Shown here: positions 16,089-24,498 of the stretch, piece after piece
How positions within the stretch are numbered: position 1 is the first letter of the stretch
Layout: each line of letters starts with the position of its first letter
NCBI RefSeq assembly: GCF_041911615.1
Contig: NZ_JAYROR010000045.1
Coordinates: forward strand, 1 to 46,352
DNA: 46,352 bases
Direction: 5' to 3'
Source of the DNA: Zoogloea sp041911615
GTDB lineage: Bacteria; Pseudomonadota; Gammaproteobacteria; Burkholderiales; Rhodocyclaceae
Notes under the pieces: generated by a model
The model's input: the letters and a program-made list of their open reading frames with translations, nothing else
Database searches by the model: none
Told to the model about the DNA's origin: nothing
Made by a program: the position numbers and the translations under genes

Positions 16089-17699
16089 ATGACCATCGCC
16101 AAACGCCTGCTGCTGCTGGTGGCCATCGCCCTGACGAGCCTGCTCGCGCTGACCACCGTCAGCTACCTGCAGATGAACAAGGTCTACGAGCGGACCAACT
16201 TCGCGACGATCAACGTGGTGCCGAGCCTCGAGATCCTCAACAAGATGGCGGTGGAGTTCGGCCGCCTGCGTCTGCGCGTCTATCGCCACGTGCTGGCCAC
16301 CGATGCCAAGGAAATGGCGGAGGTCGACCGGAGCATCCTCCAGGCCAGGAAGTGGCTCGAGGATTCGATAAAGAGCTACGAAGGCTACCTCGCCGACGAC
16401 GAGGACAGGCGCCTGCTCGACAACGAACGCACCACGCTGGCGGCCTACGTCAAATCCTTCGAAGACGTCCTGGTGGCCTCGCGTCAGGGCAAGCAGGACG
16501 AAGCCCGGAGCATCCTCCAGCAGCGCCAGTCGCTGGGCGTCAAGTTCAACGAGGAACTCGAAGCCCACATGGCTTACAACCGCGAGATCGCCAAGCGCGC
16601 GTCCGACGAAGCCGCTGCCACCAAGGACAGCGCGACCTGGATCGGGCTGGGCATCTTCGGCGCCTGCGCGCTGGCACTGGTGGTCACCAGCCTGGTGACG
16701 ATCCGCAGCATCGCCGCCCGCATCGCCGAGGCCAACGCCGTGACAGCCCGCATCGCCGACGGCGATCTGCGCCGGACCCAGAACGTCGGGCTCGGCAACG
16801 ACGAGATCGGCCAGATGCTGAACGCCCTCGAGAACATGCGCGGCGAGCTCGCCCGCACCATCGGCCAGATCGTCGAGAACTCCGAAGCGGTGGCCCATTC
16901 CGCCACCGAGCTGTCGGCCACCGCCCAGCAGGTCTCCACCAGTTCCGAACAGCAGTCGTCCAGCACCTCGGCCGCCGCGGCGGCCGTCGAGGAGCTCACC
17001 GTCAGCATCGACCACGTGGGCCAGAGCGCCGACGAGGCCAACCACCGCGCCGCCGAGGCCGGCAGTCAAGCGGCACGCAGCGGCAACGGGGTGGCCGACG
17101 CGGCCGACAAGATCAGCAAGGTGGCGCAGCAGGTCGAGTCCACCGCGGGTCAGATCCAGCAGCTCTCCGAGCAGGTCCAGCAGATCGACAAGATCACCGT
17201 GGTGATCCGCGAGGTGGCCGACCAGACCAACCTGCTGGCCCTCAACGCCGCCATCGAGGCCGCCCGCGCCGGCGAGCAGGGCCGCGGCTTCGCGGTCGTC
17301 GCCGACGAGGTGCGCAAGCTCGCCGAACGCACCACCAGCTCGGTGCAGGAGATCAGCAACGTCATCAGCACCATCCAGCAGGGCGCGGTCGGCGCGGTGC
17401 ACAGCATGCAGTCCAGCCGCAGCCTGGTGGGCGAGGTGGTCACCTCGGCCAGCGCCGCCAGCGATTCGATGAGCCACATCCGCGCCTCGGCCGACACCAT
17501 GCAGTCGACCATCGAGAACATCAGCGACGCCCTGCGCGAACAACGCGGTGCCTCGACCGAACTGGCCCGCAACGTCGAGGCCATCGCCCAGATGTCAGAG
17601 GAAAACGCCGCCGCCGTCTCGTCGGTGGCCGACACCGCCCATCGCCTGGTGGGCGTGTCCGACAACCTCAAGTCGAGCGTCGCCCGGTTCCGCGTCTGA
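16089..17699 (+). CDS. Methyl-accepting chemotaxis protein (4HB-type sensor), copy 1
   Basis: A 536-residue inner-membrane chemoreceptor. Transmembrane helix 1 spans residues ~7-29. A four-helix-bundle periplasmic sensor follows (~30-185, rich in charged heptads, with DDEDRRLLDNERT). Helix 2 is at ~190-212, a HAMP domain at ~213-265 and the signalling domain at ~270-536. The tip sequence is REVADQTNLLALNAAIEAA, then GRGFAVVADEVRKLAERT. It would sense a small molecule in the periplasm and control CheA. GAGGA precedes the ATG. An almost colinear paralogue follows 202 nt downstream. A FliA-like promoter lies before it and a hairpin terminator after it. Confidence 0.95.
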   Translation: MTIAKRLLLLVAIALTSLLALTTVSYLQMNKVYERTNFATINVVPSLEILNKMAVEFGRLRLRVYRHVLATDAKEMAEVDRSILQARKWLEDSIKSYEGYLADDEDRRLLDNERTTLAAYVKSFEDVLVASRQGKQDEARSILQQRQSLGVKFNEELEAHMAYNREIAKRASDEAAATKDSATWIGLGIFGACALALVVTSLVTIRSIAARIAEANAVTARIADGDLRRTQNVGLGNDEIGQMLNALENMRGELARTIGQIVENSEAVAHSATELSATAQQVSTSSEQQSSSTSAAAAAVEELTVSIDHVGQSADEANHRAAEAGSQAARSGNGVADAADKISKVAQQVESTAGQIQQLSEQVQQIDKITVVIREVADQTNLLALNAAIEAARAGEQGRGFAVVADEVRKLAERTTSSVQEISNVISTIQQGAVGAVHSMQSSRSLVGEVVTSASAASDSMSHIRASADTMQSTIENISDALREQRGASTELARNVEAIAQMSEENAAAVSSVADTAHRLVGVSDNLKSSVARFRV

Positions 17700-17720
17700 C
17701 GCCGCGCGCACCCTCGCCGA

Positions 17721-17747
17721 CAGCCGCCCACGGGCGGCTGCTTTCGT
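17721..17747 (+). terminator. Hairpin terminator after chemoreceptor copy 1
   Basis: An 8-bp perfect stem (17721-17728 with 17733-17740), CACG loop and a modest T-rich tail CTTTCGTTT. It separates the two tandem receptor genes into distinct transcription units. Confidence 0.65.
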
Positions 17748-17817
17748 TTACCTGAACAGTCTTGCGGGGCCCTCTACCCCCAAAGAGGTAGCCGAAGAGA
17801 ATGTCGGGTTAACCGGG

Positions 17818-17844
17818 TCAAGTTCGTCCGCCGGCCGCCGTACT
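17818..17844 (+). promoter_or_regulatory. FliA (sigma-28) type promoter of the second tandem chemoreceptor
   Basis: TCAAGTTC (6 of 8 to TAAAGTTT), 11 nt, then GCCGTACT (GCCG core intact). Same spacing and gene position as the better match at 15985, which supports it; on its own it would be weak. Confidence 0.45.
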
Positions 17845-17901
17845 CCATCGCGGATTCTGCGGCGCCCCTCGATCAACGACCTTCCTTCCGGTACGACCAC
17901 C

Positions 17902-19512
17902 ATGACCATCGCCAACCGCCTGCTCGCCCTCGTCGCGGGCGCCATCGTCAGCCTGTTGGCCTTGTCCGGGCTCAATCTCTACCAGATGCAGCGCGTCTAT
18001 TCGGCAGCCAACTACGCCAACGAAAACGTGGTGCCGAGTATCGAACGCCTCAACCACGTCACCGCCGAATTCGGGCGCGCCCGCGTGCGCGCCTACCGCT
18101 ACCTGATCCAGACCGACCCCGCCCAGCGCGCCGAGCTCGACAAGCTGCTGCAGGAAGCCCGCGGCAGCATGGAGAAGGCCCTCGCCGACTACACCGGCCT
18201 GATCTCCAACGATGAGGACCGGCGCCTGCTCGAAGCCGAGCGCGAATCCCTCGCCCACTACAACCGCTCGGTGGACGCTGCCCTGGCCCTGGCCCGCGCC
18301 GGACGCAACGAAGAAGCCCAGCAACTGCTCCTCAAGCACGTGCCGGACGCCCTGCGCTTCGAGGACCAGCTCACCGCCCACACCCGCTTCAACGAGCAGA
18401 TCGGCAAGGACGCCGCCGCCGTCGGCACCGAAACACAGCAGCACGCCGTGTGGGTCGCCGTGGGCCTCACCGCCGTCGCCGGCCTGATCTTCGCGGTGTT
18501 CGGCTTCACCCTCGTGCGGGGCATCACCTCGCGCCTCACCGAAGCCAACCGGATGGCCGACCGCATCGCCGGCGGCGATCTGACCCGCGGCGACAAGCCC
18601 GTCAGCGGCACCGACGAGATCGCCCAGCTGCTGCACGCGCTGGAGCGAATGCGGGTGGACCTGGCCGCGACGATCGCCCACATCCTCGGCAACGCCGGCG
18701 ACGTGAACAGTTCCGCCACCGGCCTGTCCACCGCCGCCAACCAGGTGTCGGTGAGCACCGACCAGCAATCGGGCGCCACCGCGACCGCCGCCGCCGCCGT
18801 CGAGGAGCTGACGGTGAGCATCGACCACGTCGGCGGCAATGCCGACGAGGCCCGTCAGCGCGCCCTCGAGGCCGGTCAGCAGGCTGCCGCCAGCGCCCAC
18901 GGGGTCGATGCCGCCGCCGACAAGATCGGCCGGGTCGCCTCCCAGGTCGAGCACACCTCCCAGCGGATTCAGCAGCTCTCCGAGCAGGTCAAGCACATCG
19001 ACACCATCACCGTGGTGATCCGCGAAGTGGCCGACCAGACCAACCTGCTGGCCCTCAACGCCGCCATCGAGGCCGCCCGCGCCGGCGAGCAGGGCCGCGG
19101 CTTCGCGGTCGTCGCCGACGAGGTGCGCAAGCTCGCCGAACGCACCACCACCTCGGTGCAGGAGATCAGCACCGTCATCGGCACCATCCAGCAGGGCGCC
19201 GTGGACGCCGTGAGCAGCATGAAGTCGAGCCGCGAACTGGTCGGCGAGGTGGTCGGCGCCTCGAACGCCGCCAGCGCCTCGATGGGCCATATCCGCAGCT
19301 CCGCCGACACCATGCAGTCGACCATCGAGAGCATCAGCGATGCCCTGCGCGAGCAGCGCGTGGCCTCGACCGAACTGGCCCGCAACGTCGAGGCCATCGC
19401 CCAGATGTCCGAGGAAAACGCCGCCGCCGTCGCCTCGGTGGCCGACACCGCAAACCGCCTGGTACGTGTCTCGGACAGCTTGCGCAACAGCGTCGAACGC
19501 TTCCGGATGTAA
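17902..19512 (+). CDS. Methyl-accepting chemotaxis protein (4HB-type sensor), copy 2
   Basis: A second 536-residue receptor, exactly the same length as copy 1 and starting 1,813 nt after it. Domain order is identical: helix 1 at ~7-29, a four-helix sensor with the same DDEDRRLLE landmark, helix 2 at ~190-212, HAMP, then the signalling domain. The sensor halves differ at many positions, but the hairpin-tip region is identical in DNA over more than 100 bases (17214 onward versus 19027 onward). The pair therefore came from tandem duplication, with the sensor diverging and the signalling half conserved or gene-converted. The ligand is probably related to that of copy 1 but not necessarily the same. 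Confidence 0.95.
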   Translation: MTIANRLLALVAGAIVSLLALSGLNLYQMQRVYSAANYANENVVPSIERLNHVTAEFGRARVRAYRYLIQTDPAQRAELDKLLQEARGSMEKALADYTGLISNDEDRRLLEAERESLAHYNRSVDAALALARAGRNEEAQQLLLKHVPDALRFEDQLTAHTRFNEQIGKDAAAVGTETQQHAVWVAVGLTAVAGLIFAVFGFTLVRGITSRLTEANRMADRIAGGDLTRGDKPVSGTDEIAQLLHALERMRVDLAATIAHILGNAGDVNSSATGLSTAANQVSVSTDQQSGATATAAAAVEELTVSIDHVGGNADEARQRALEAGQQAAASAHGVDAAADKIGRVASQVEHTSQRIQQLSEQVKHIDTITVVIREVADQTNLLALNAAIEAARAGEQGRGFAVVADEVRKLAERTTTSVQEISTVIGTIQQGAVDAVSSMKSSRELVGEVVGASNAASASMGHIRSSADTMQSTIESISDALREQRVASTELARNVEAIAQMSEENAAAVASVADTANRLVRVSDSLRNSVERFRM

Positions 19513-19518
19513 AGCCGC

Positions 19519-19538
19519 CGGGCCGCCGCGACGGCCCG
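19519..19538 (+). terminator. Hairpin after chemoreceptor copy 2
   Basis: CGGGCCG (19519-19525) pairs perfectly with CGGCCCG (19532-19538) around a 6-nt loop, 7 nt after the stop. There is no T-tract, so termination is uncertain. Confidence 0.4.
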
Positions 19539-19567
19539 TGCGACACCATGTCGCACCATCTTGGTGC
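19539..19567. promoter_or_regulatory. Two adjoining palindromes before the copper receptor gene
   Basis: TGCGACA-CCA-TGTCGCA (19539-19555, perfect) runs straight into GCACCA-TCT-TGGTGC (19553-19567, perfect). They lie 80-108 bp before the receptor ATG. This is a plausible operator for a dimeric regulator, but no cognate regulator is recognised. A transcript hairpin is the alternative. Confidence 0.45.
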
Positions 19568-19646
19568 AAGATTTTGCGTTCCATCAATCCGCACCCCGTC
19601 TCCGTCGATTTAAGGTGCGCGCTCTTGCGAAACAGGGAGCGTCACC

Positions 19647-21662
19647 ATGAATCAACGTGTTCCGAGCCGACACGCCATCCTTCCGCTGGCCATTGCCAGT
19701 GTCTTTGCCTGGGCGCCCGCTGGCGCCGCCGACGACACGCCATCCCTCGGCCAGGTGGTCGTCACCGCCCCGGCGATGGACGCGCCGCTCACCGTCACCA
19801 CCGACCCGCGCGCGCCGCGCCAGCCGGTGCCCGCCCATGACGGCGCCGATTACCTCAAGACCATTCCCGGCTTCTCGGTGATCCGCAAGGGTGGCACCGA
19901 CGGCGACCCGGTGTTCCGCGGCATGGCCGCCTCGCGCCTCGGCATCCTGCTCGACGGCGAGATGATCCTCGGCGGCTGCGGGATGCGCATGGACCCGCCC
20001 ACCGCCTACGTCTTTCCCGAGGCCTACGACCGCATCACCGTGCTGAAGGGCCCGCAGACCGTCAAGTACGGCCCGGGCAACAGCGCCGGCGTGGTGCTGT
20101 TCGAGCGCAAGCCGAAGGCCCGCACCGGCTTCTCGGCCTACGCCGACGCCAGCCTGCTGGCCGGCAATTTCGGGCGCAACGACCAGATGTTCGAGGCCGG
20201 CGTCGGCAACGAGCGTTTCTACGGCGAGATCACCGGCACCCACGCCCATGCCCAGGACTACCGCGACGGCAAGGGCCGCAGCGTGCATTCGTCCTACGAC
20301 CGCTGGAGCGCCAACGGCGCCGTCGGCTGGACGCCCGACGCCGACACCCGCGTCGAACTCAGCTTCGCCAAGAGCGACGGCCAGGCCGCCTACGCCGACC
20401 GCAGCATGGACGGCGTGCGCTTCGACCGCAGCAACGTCGGGCTCAAGTTCGAGAAATCCCGCATCAGCCCGCTGTTGGCCAAGCTCGAGGCGCAGGTCTA
20501 CTACAACTACGTGGACCACGTGATGGACAACTACAGCCTGCGCGCGGCCCCGATGATGAAGATGGTCAGCAACCCCGACCGCGAGACCAAGGGCGGCCGC
20601 CTCGCCGCCACCCTCGACCTCTCGCCGCGCACCACCCTCGAGACCGGCCTCGATTTCCAGACCAACGACCACACCCTGCGCACCGCCAGCGGCGCCGCCG
20701 CGGCCGGCTACGACGGCAAGCCGCGGATCGCCGACATGCGCTTCAACAGCTGGGGCGTGTTCGGCGAACTGGCCCACGAACTCAACGCCGCCCACCGCCT
20801 GATCGGCGGCCTGCGCGTCGATTTCAGCGAAGCGCAGGACCAGCGCACCGGCCGCAGCAGCTCGGGGCAGACCGACAGGGACACCCTCAAGGCCGGCTTC
20901 GTGCGCTGGGAAAGCGCCCTCGCCCCCACCGCCACCGTGTTCGCCGGCCTCGGCCACAGCGAACGGGCCGCCGACTACTGGGAACGCAGCAAGGCGCCGG
21001 AAGCCACCGCCAGCGGCAACGGCGTCGCCAGCACCTTCTTCCTGAAGCCCGAAAAGACCACCCAGCTCGACTCCGGCGTGATCTACGCCGCCGGCCCGCT
21101 GCGCGCCTCGGCATCGGCCTTCTACGCCAAGCACAAGGATTTCATCCAGATCCAGAAGCTCAACGCCTACGCCACCGACGCCCTCAACATCGACGCCACC
21201 ACCTACGGGCTCGAAGGCGACCTGAGCTACCGCTTCGCCAGCCACTGGCAGAGCTACGCGACGCTGGCCTGGACCCACGGCGAGAACGACAGCACCGGCC
21301 GTCCGCTGGCGCAGATCGCGCCGCTCGAAGCGCGCCTCGGCACCGCCTACGACGACCGCACCTGGAGCGGCGGCGCGCTGCTGCGCCTGGTGCAGGGCCA
21401 GAAGCGCTACGACATCAACTCCGGCAACATCGTCGGTCAGGACATCGGCAGCTCGGCCGGCTTTGCGATCTTCTCGCTGAACGCCGGCTACCGCCCGGCC
21501 AAGGACACGCTGATCTCCGCCGGCGTGGACAACCTGTTCGACAAGACCTACGCCGAGTTCATCAGCCGTGGCGGCGCCAGCATCGGCGGCTTCACCCAGA
21601 CCACGCGGGTGAACGAGCCCGGCCGCACCTTCTGGCTGAAGGCCAACTTCGCGCTGCGCTGA
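19647..21662 (+). CDS. oprC: TonB-dependent copper receptor (OprC/NosA family)
   Basis: A 671-residue outer-membrane receptor. It has a signal peptide (residues 1-27, cleaving near AGA-A), a TonB-box-like segment (SLGQVVVTAP), a plug domain (~45-165) and a 22-strand beta-barrel ending in aromatic-rich FWLKANFALR. Family-specific text includes DGEMILGGCGMRMDPPTAYV and PEAYDRITVLKGPQTVKYG, which match copper porins OprC of Pseudomonas and NosA of P. stutzeri (needed for nitrous oxide reductase). It would import copper or a copper chelate using TonB energy. GGGAG precedes the ATG. It is convergent with the broken histidine kinase, 12 nt apart. No nos genes are in the window, so a link to denitrification is only suggested. 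Confidence 0.9.
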   Translation: MNQRVPSRHAILPLAIASVFAWAPAGAADDTPSLGQVVVTAPAMDAPLTVTTDPRAPRQPVPAHDGADYLKTIPGFSVIRKGGTDGDPVFRGMAASRLGILLDGEMILGGCGMRMDPPTAYVFPEAYDRITVLKGPQTVKYGPGNSAGVVLFERKPKARTGFSAYADASLLAGNFGRNDQMFEAGVGNERFYGEITGTHAHAQDYRDGKGRSVHSSYDRWSANGAVGWTPDADTRVELSFAKSDGQAAYADRSMDGVRFDRSNVGLKFEKSRISPLLAKLEAQVYYNYVDHVMDNYSLRAAPMMKMVSNPDRETKGGRLAATLDLSPRTTLETGLDFQTNDHTLRTASGAAAAGYDGKPRIADMRFNSWGVFGELAHELNAAHRLIGGLRVDFSEAQDQRTGRSSSGQTDRDTLKAGFVRWESALAPTATVFAGLGHSERAADYWERSKAPEATASGNGVASTFFLKPEKTTQLDSGVIYAAGPLRASASAFYAKHKDFIQIQKLNAYATDALNIDATTYGLEGDLSYRFASHWQSYATLAWTHGENDSTGRPLAQIAPLEARLGTAYDDRTWSGGALLRLVQGQKRYDINSGNIVGQDIGSSAGFAIFSLNAGYRPAKDTLISAGVDNLFDKTYAEFISRGGASIGGFTQTTRVNEPGRTFWLKANFALR

Positions 21663-21674
21663 CCCGCCGGACGC

Positions 21675-22742
21675 TCAGCCCCCGCTCGCCGGGGGCGGCG
21701 GGTCCGCCCGCGGGGTCAGCCCCTGGCGCGGCAGGCACACCCGGAAGGTCGAGCCCGCGCCCGGCGCGCTGCTCACCTCGATGCGCCCGCCGTGCTTGGT
21801 CACGATGTCGTACGAGATCGACAGGCCCAGGCCGGTGCCCTTGCCCGCCGGCTTGGTGGTGTAGAACGGATCGAAGATGCGCTTCTGCACCGCTGGCGGC
21901 ATGCCCTGCCCGGTGTCGCTCACCTCGATCCACACCTGCGCGTCGTCGAAGCCGGTCCGCACGGTGATGGTGCCCCGCTGCACGATGGCATGGGCCGCAT
22001 TGACCAGCAGATTCATCACCACCTGGTTGATCTGCGCCGGCAGACAGGCCACCCGCGGCAACGCCGGCGCGTAGTCGCGGATCACCTCGGCCTTGTACTT
22101 GAGTTCGTTCCACACCACGTTGAGGGTGCATTCGATGCCGGCATTGAGGTCGGCCTCCTGCCACTCGGCTTGATCCACGCGGGAGAAATCCTTCAGGTCG
22201 GCGACGATCTTGCGCACCCGCTCCAGCCCCTCGCGGGATTCGCGCAGCAGGTCGGGGATGTCCTCCTTCAGGAAGTCGAACTCCGCATCGGCGAAGTCGG
22301 CCTCGGTCGCGCGGCCGGCACGGCAGGCCTCGAGCAGGCCGATCATCGTCTCGTTGTAGCCCTTCAGGGTGCCCATGTTCGAATTGACGAAGCCCACCGG
22401 GTTGTTGATCTCGTGGGCGATGCCCGCCGCCAGCACGCCGATCGAGGCCATCTTCTCCGACTGCAGGAGCTGGCCGTGGGCCTCCTCCACCTCGGCGATC
22501 TTGCCGGCCAGTTCGAGCCAGCGCCGCCGCAGCACCTCGAGCAGCCCCCAGCCCCCCAGGAACACCACCGCGAAGGCCGCCGCGTGGGCCAGGGTGGTCT
22601 GGCGGATGCCGTCGCGGGTCGCCGCCTCGATGGGCGCGAAGCGCTGGGTCACGCTGATCCCGCCGCGGATGTCGCCCACCTTGTAGCCCTGGCTGGCGTG
22701 GCAGGCGAGGCAGCTCTCCTGCACCTTGAGCGGCGCCATGTA
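21675..22742 (-). pseudogene. Sensor histidine kinase, C-terminal part (gene broken by IS insertion)
   Basis: The surviving segment begins at YMAPLKVQESCLACHASQGY: the end of a DUF3365/Tll0287-like periplasmic domain with a CxxCH haem-binding motif. A transmembrane helix follows (AFAVVFLGGWGLLEVL), then a histidine phospho-acceptor box (AAGIAHEINNPVGF) and a complete HATPase domain ending in GKGTGLGLSISYDIVTKHGG. The upstream boundary is the terminal repeat of the IS at 22743; the apparent N-terminal 30 residues of the open frame are IS-encoded. The missing N-terminus is found 6.2 kb away at 28968-29122. The intact kinase was probably a membrane redox or NO-type sensor with covalent haem. As it stands it lacks its first membrane anchor and half the sensor and is presumably inactive. 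Confidence 0.85.
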
Positions 22743-24331
22743 GTCGGTCCTGAACAACTCGCCCGCCGCTTTCCCCGCGCGGGCTGAGGGCCCCTGAGGC
22801 CTTGCCGAATCCTCCAGTTTCCAGTGCAATCACACTCACTTTCTGGAAGATTTGGAGCGCAGATTTTCAATGACGACCCCGGACTTTTTCCGCGCCCGGC
22901 TCGATGCGATGATCGACCTGCGCCACCCGCTGGCGGTATTGGCAACGCGCATGCCGTGGGCCGAGATCGAATCGGCGCTGGCGCCATGCTTTGCCCGCCA
23001 GGATCGCCAGGGACGCCCGATCGAAGGCCTGGATCTGTTCGGCCCGACCTTGCGGGTGGCGGGCGCAGGCACCAGCGCAGCAGGTCGCCCGCGCCTGCCG
23101 ATCCGCCTGATGGTCGGGCTGCTGTACCTCAAGCACGCCTTCGGCGAGAGCGATGAGAGCGTCGTGCAACGATGGGCGGAGAATCCGTATTGGCAGTTCT
23201 TCTGCGGCGGCGAGTACTTCGAGACCCGCCTGCCCTGCGACCCGAGCAACCTCACCCGCTTCCGTCGCGCGCTGGGGGATGCGGGGGTGGAGGAACTCCT
23301 GGCCAAGACCATCGAAGCCGCCGTGTCGATGAAGGCCATTGCCCCGAAGGACCTGGAGCGGGTCATCGTCGATTCCACGGTGCAGGAGAAGGCCATCGCC
23401 TTTCCCACCGACAGCCGGCTGCTCGACGTGGCCCGGCGCAAACGGGTGCTCATCGCCAGGCGGGCTGGCCTGGTGCTGCGCCAGACCTTCGAGAAGGAAG
23501 GCCGCAGCCTCAAGCGGCGGGCCGGCGGCTACGCCCACGCCAGACAGTACCGGCGCCTGCACCGGGTGCTCAAGCGTCAGCGCACGATCCTGGGCCGGGT
23601 CCTGCGTGACCTGGAACGCCGTCTGCCGACGCTGGCGGAGAGGATGAAGGAGATTGCCACCCTGTGGCTCGAACGGGCCCGGCGCATCCACACCCAGCGG
23701 CCCAAGGACAAGCACAAGCTGTACGCCCTGCACGCGCCGGAAGTCGAATGCATCGGCAAGGGCAAGGCCCGCCAGCCTTACGAATTCGGGGTCAAGGTGG
23801 GCATTGCCACCACCGAGAAAGGCAACCTGATCGTCGGCGCCCGGGCCTTTCCCGGCAATCCCTACGACGGCCACACCCTCGCCGAGCAGATCGAGCAGGC
23901 GACGATCCTGATGCAGGACGTCCAAGGTGCCCCGAAGCCTCATACCGCCATCGTCGATCTGGGCTATCGGGGTGTGGAGGTGCCCGGGATCGAGATCATC
24001 CACCGCGGCCGGATCAAGAGTCTGAGCGCCAAGGCGCGCCGACTGCTCAAACGCCGTCAGGCGGTGGAGCCGGTGATCGGGCACCTGAAGGACGACTGCG
24101 GACTACGGCGCAATTGGCTTAAAGGATCGGAAGGCGATGTGCTGCACCCCGTGCTCTGTGCGGCGGGCTACAACCTGCGCTGGTTGCTGCGGGCCATTGC
24201 CCGCTTGGGGCTGAGGGCGCTTTTTGCGCTCTGGTTTCTGCTCGGGATGCTTGGGCGAGTAGCCGGCGACGAGCGTTCCTGGCCGGTGGGCAGGCGGCTG
24301 GAGGTGGCGAATTGAATATTTCAGGGCCGAC
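22743..24331 (+). mobile_element. Insertion sequence A, copy 1 (IS5-superfamily-like), complete
   Basis: A 1,589-bp element. Left end GTCGGTCCTGAA (22743-22754) and right end TTCAGGGCCGAC (24320-24331) are inverted repeats with one mismatch. The single transposase gene starts 127 bp from the left end, the same distance as in copy 2. The bases outside the two ends do not match (ATGTA versus GACTT), so there is no target duplication. This fits later rearrangement of the region. It interrupts the histidine kinase. Confidence 0.82.
22870..24315 (+). CDS. IS A transposase (DDE, IS5-superfamily/IS1478-like)
   Basis: A 481-residue transposase, apparently intact. An N-terminal domain of about 150 residues (LMVGLLYLKHAFGESDESVV) is the usual dimer and DNA-binding region. 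The catalytic triad is visible as D168 (IVDSTVQEKA), D363 (IVDLGYRG) and E400 (RRQAVEPVIGHLKDD). The Y(2)R(3)DE-like spacing around the glutamate places it in the IS4/IS5 superfamily. The ATG at 22870 is chosen; a TTG six codons upstream is possible. A truncated, frameshifted relative (copy 2) lies at 28195. Only this copy could supply active enzyme. Exact ISfinder group not determined. Confidence 0.9.
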   Translation: MTTPDFFRARLDAMIDLRHPLAVLATRMPWAEIESALAPCFARQDRQGRPIEGLDLFGPTLRVAGAGTSAAGRPRLPIRLMVGLLYLKHAFGESDESVVQRWAENPYWQFFCGGEYFETRLPCDPSNLTRFRRALGDAGVEELLAKTIEAAVSMKAIAPKDLERVIVDSTVQEKAIAFPTDSRLLDVARRKRVLIARRAGLVLRQTFEKEGRSLKRRAGGYAHARQYRRLHRVLKRQRTILGRVLRDLERRLPTLAERMKEIATLWLERARRIHTQRPKDKHKLYALHAPEVECIGKGKARQPYEFGVKVGIATTEKGNLIVGARAFPGNPYDGHTLAEQIEQATILMQDVQGAPKPHTAIVDLGYRGVEVPGIEIIHRGRIKSLSAKARRLLKRRQAVEPVIGHLKDDCGLRRNWLKGSEGDVLHPVLCAAGYNLRWLLRAIARLGLRALFALWFLLGMLGRVAGDERSWPVGRRLEVAN

Positions 24332-24348
24332 GACTTACGCGGGCTTTC

Positions 24349-24447
24349 AGGAAGTGCTGATTAAATCGTTTTTCGAAGCGAGCGCTTGCAACCTGTTGAT
24401 TTATATGGACACGCCCCAGTGAGGATGGAATAAATCAGCCTCTCCTT
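24349..24447. repeat. ~100-bp MITE-like repeat, copy 1 (left of lipoprotein gene)
   Basis: Begins AGGAAGTGCTGATTAAATCG and ends GGAATAAATCAGC plus CTCTCCTT. The ends are imperfect inverted repeats (GCTGATTWAWTC). It is about 80% identical by eye to the repeat at 26228-26329, in direct orientation. The two bracket the low-GC lipoprotein gene. It has no coding capacity. Confidence 0.7.
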
Positions 24448-24498
24448 AGGTTTCGACAGCCCTGCGTTACGTCCCCCGGCTCGCCGCCAAACCATCAC

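Noticed and set aside
17771..17814. Short hairpin and GGTTAACC palindrome between the chemoreceptors, considered as a riboswitch
   Set aside because: Five-base stem only, and no conserved riboswitch core such as the GEMM motif.
16017..19587. Long minus-strand frames over the chemoreceptors
   Set aside because: Repetitive Gly/Ala/Val text antisense to two well-defined receptors.
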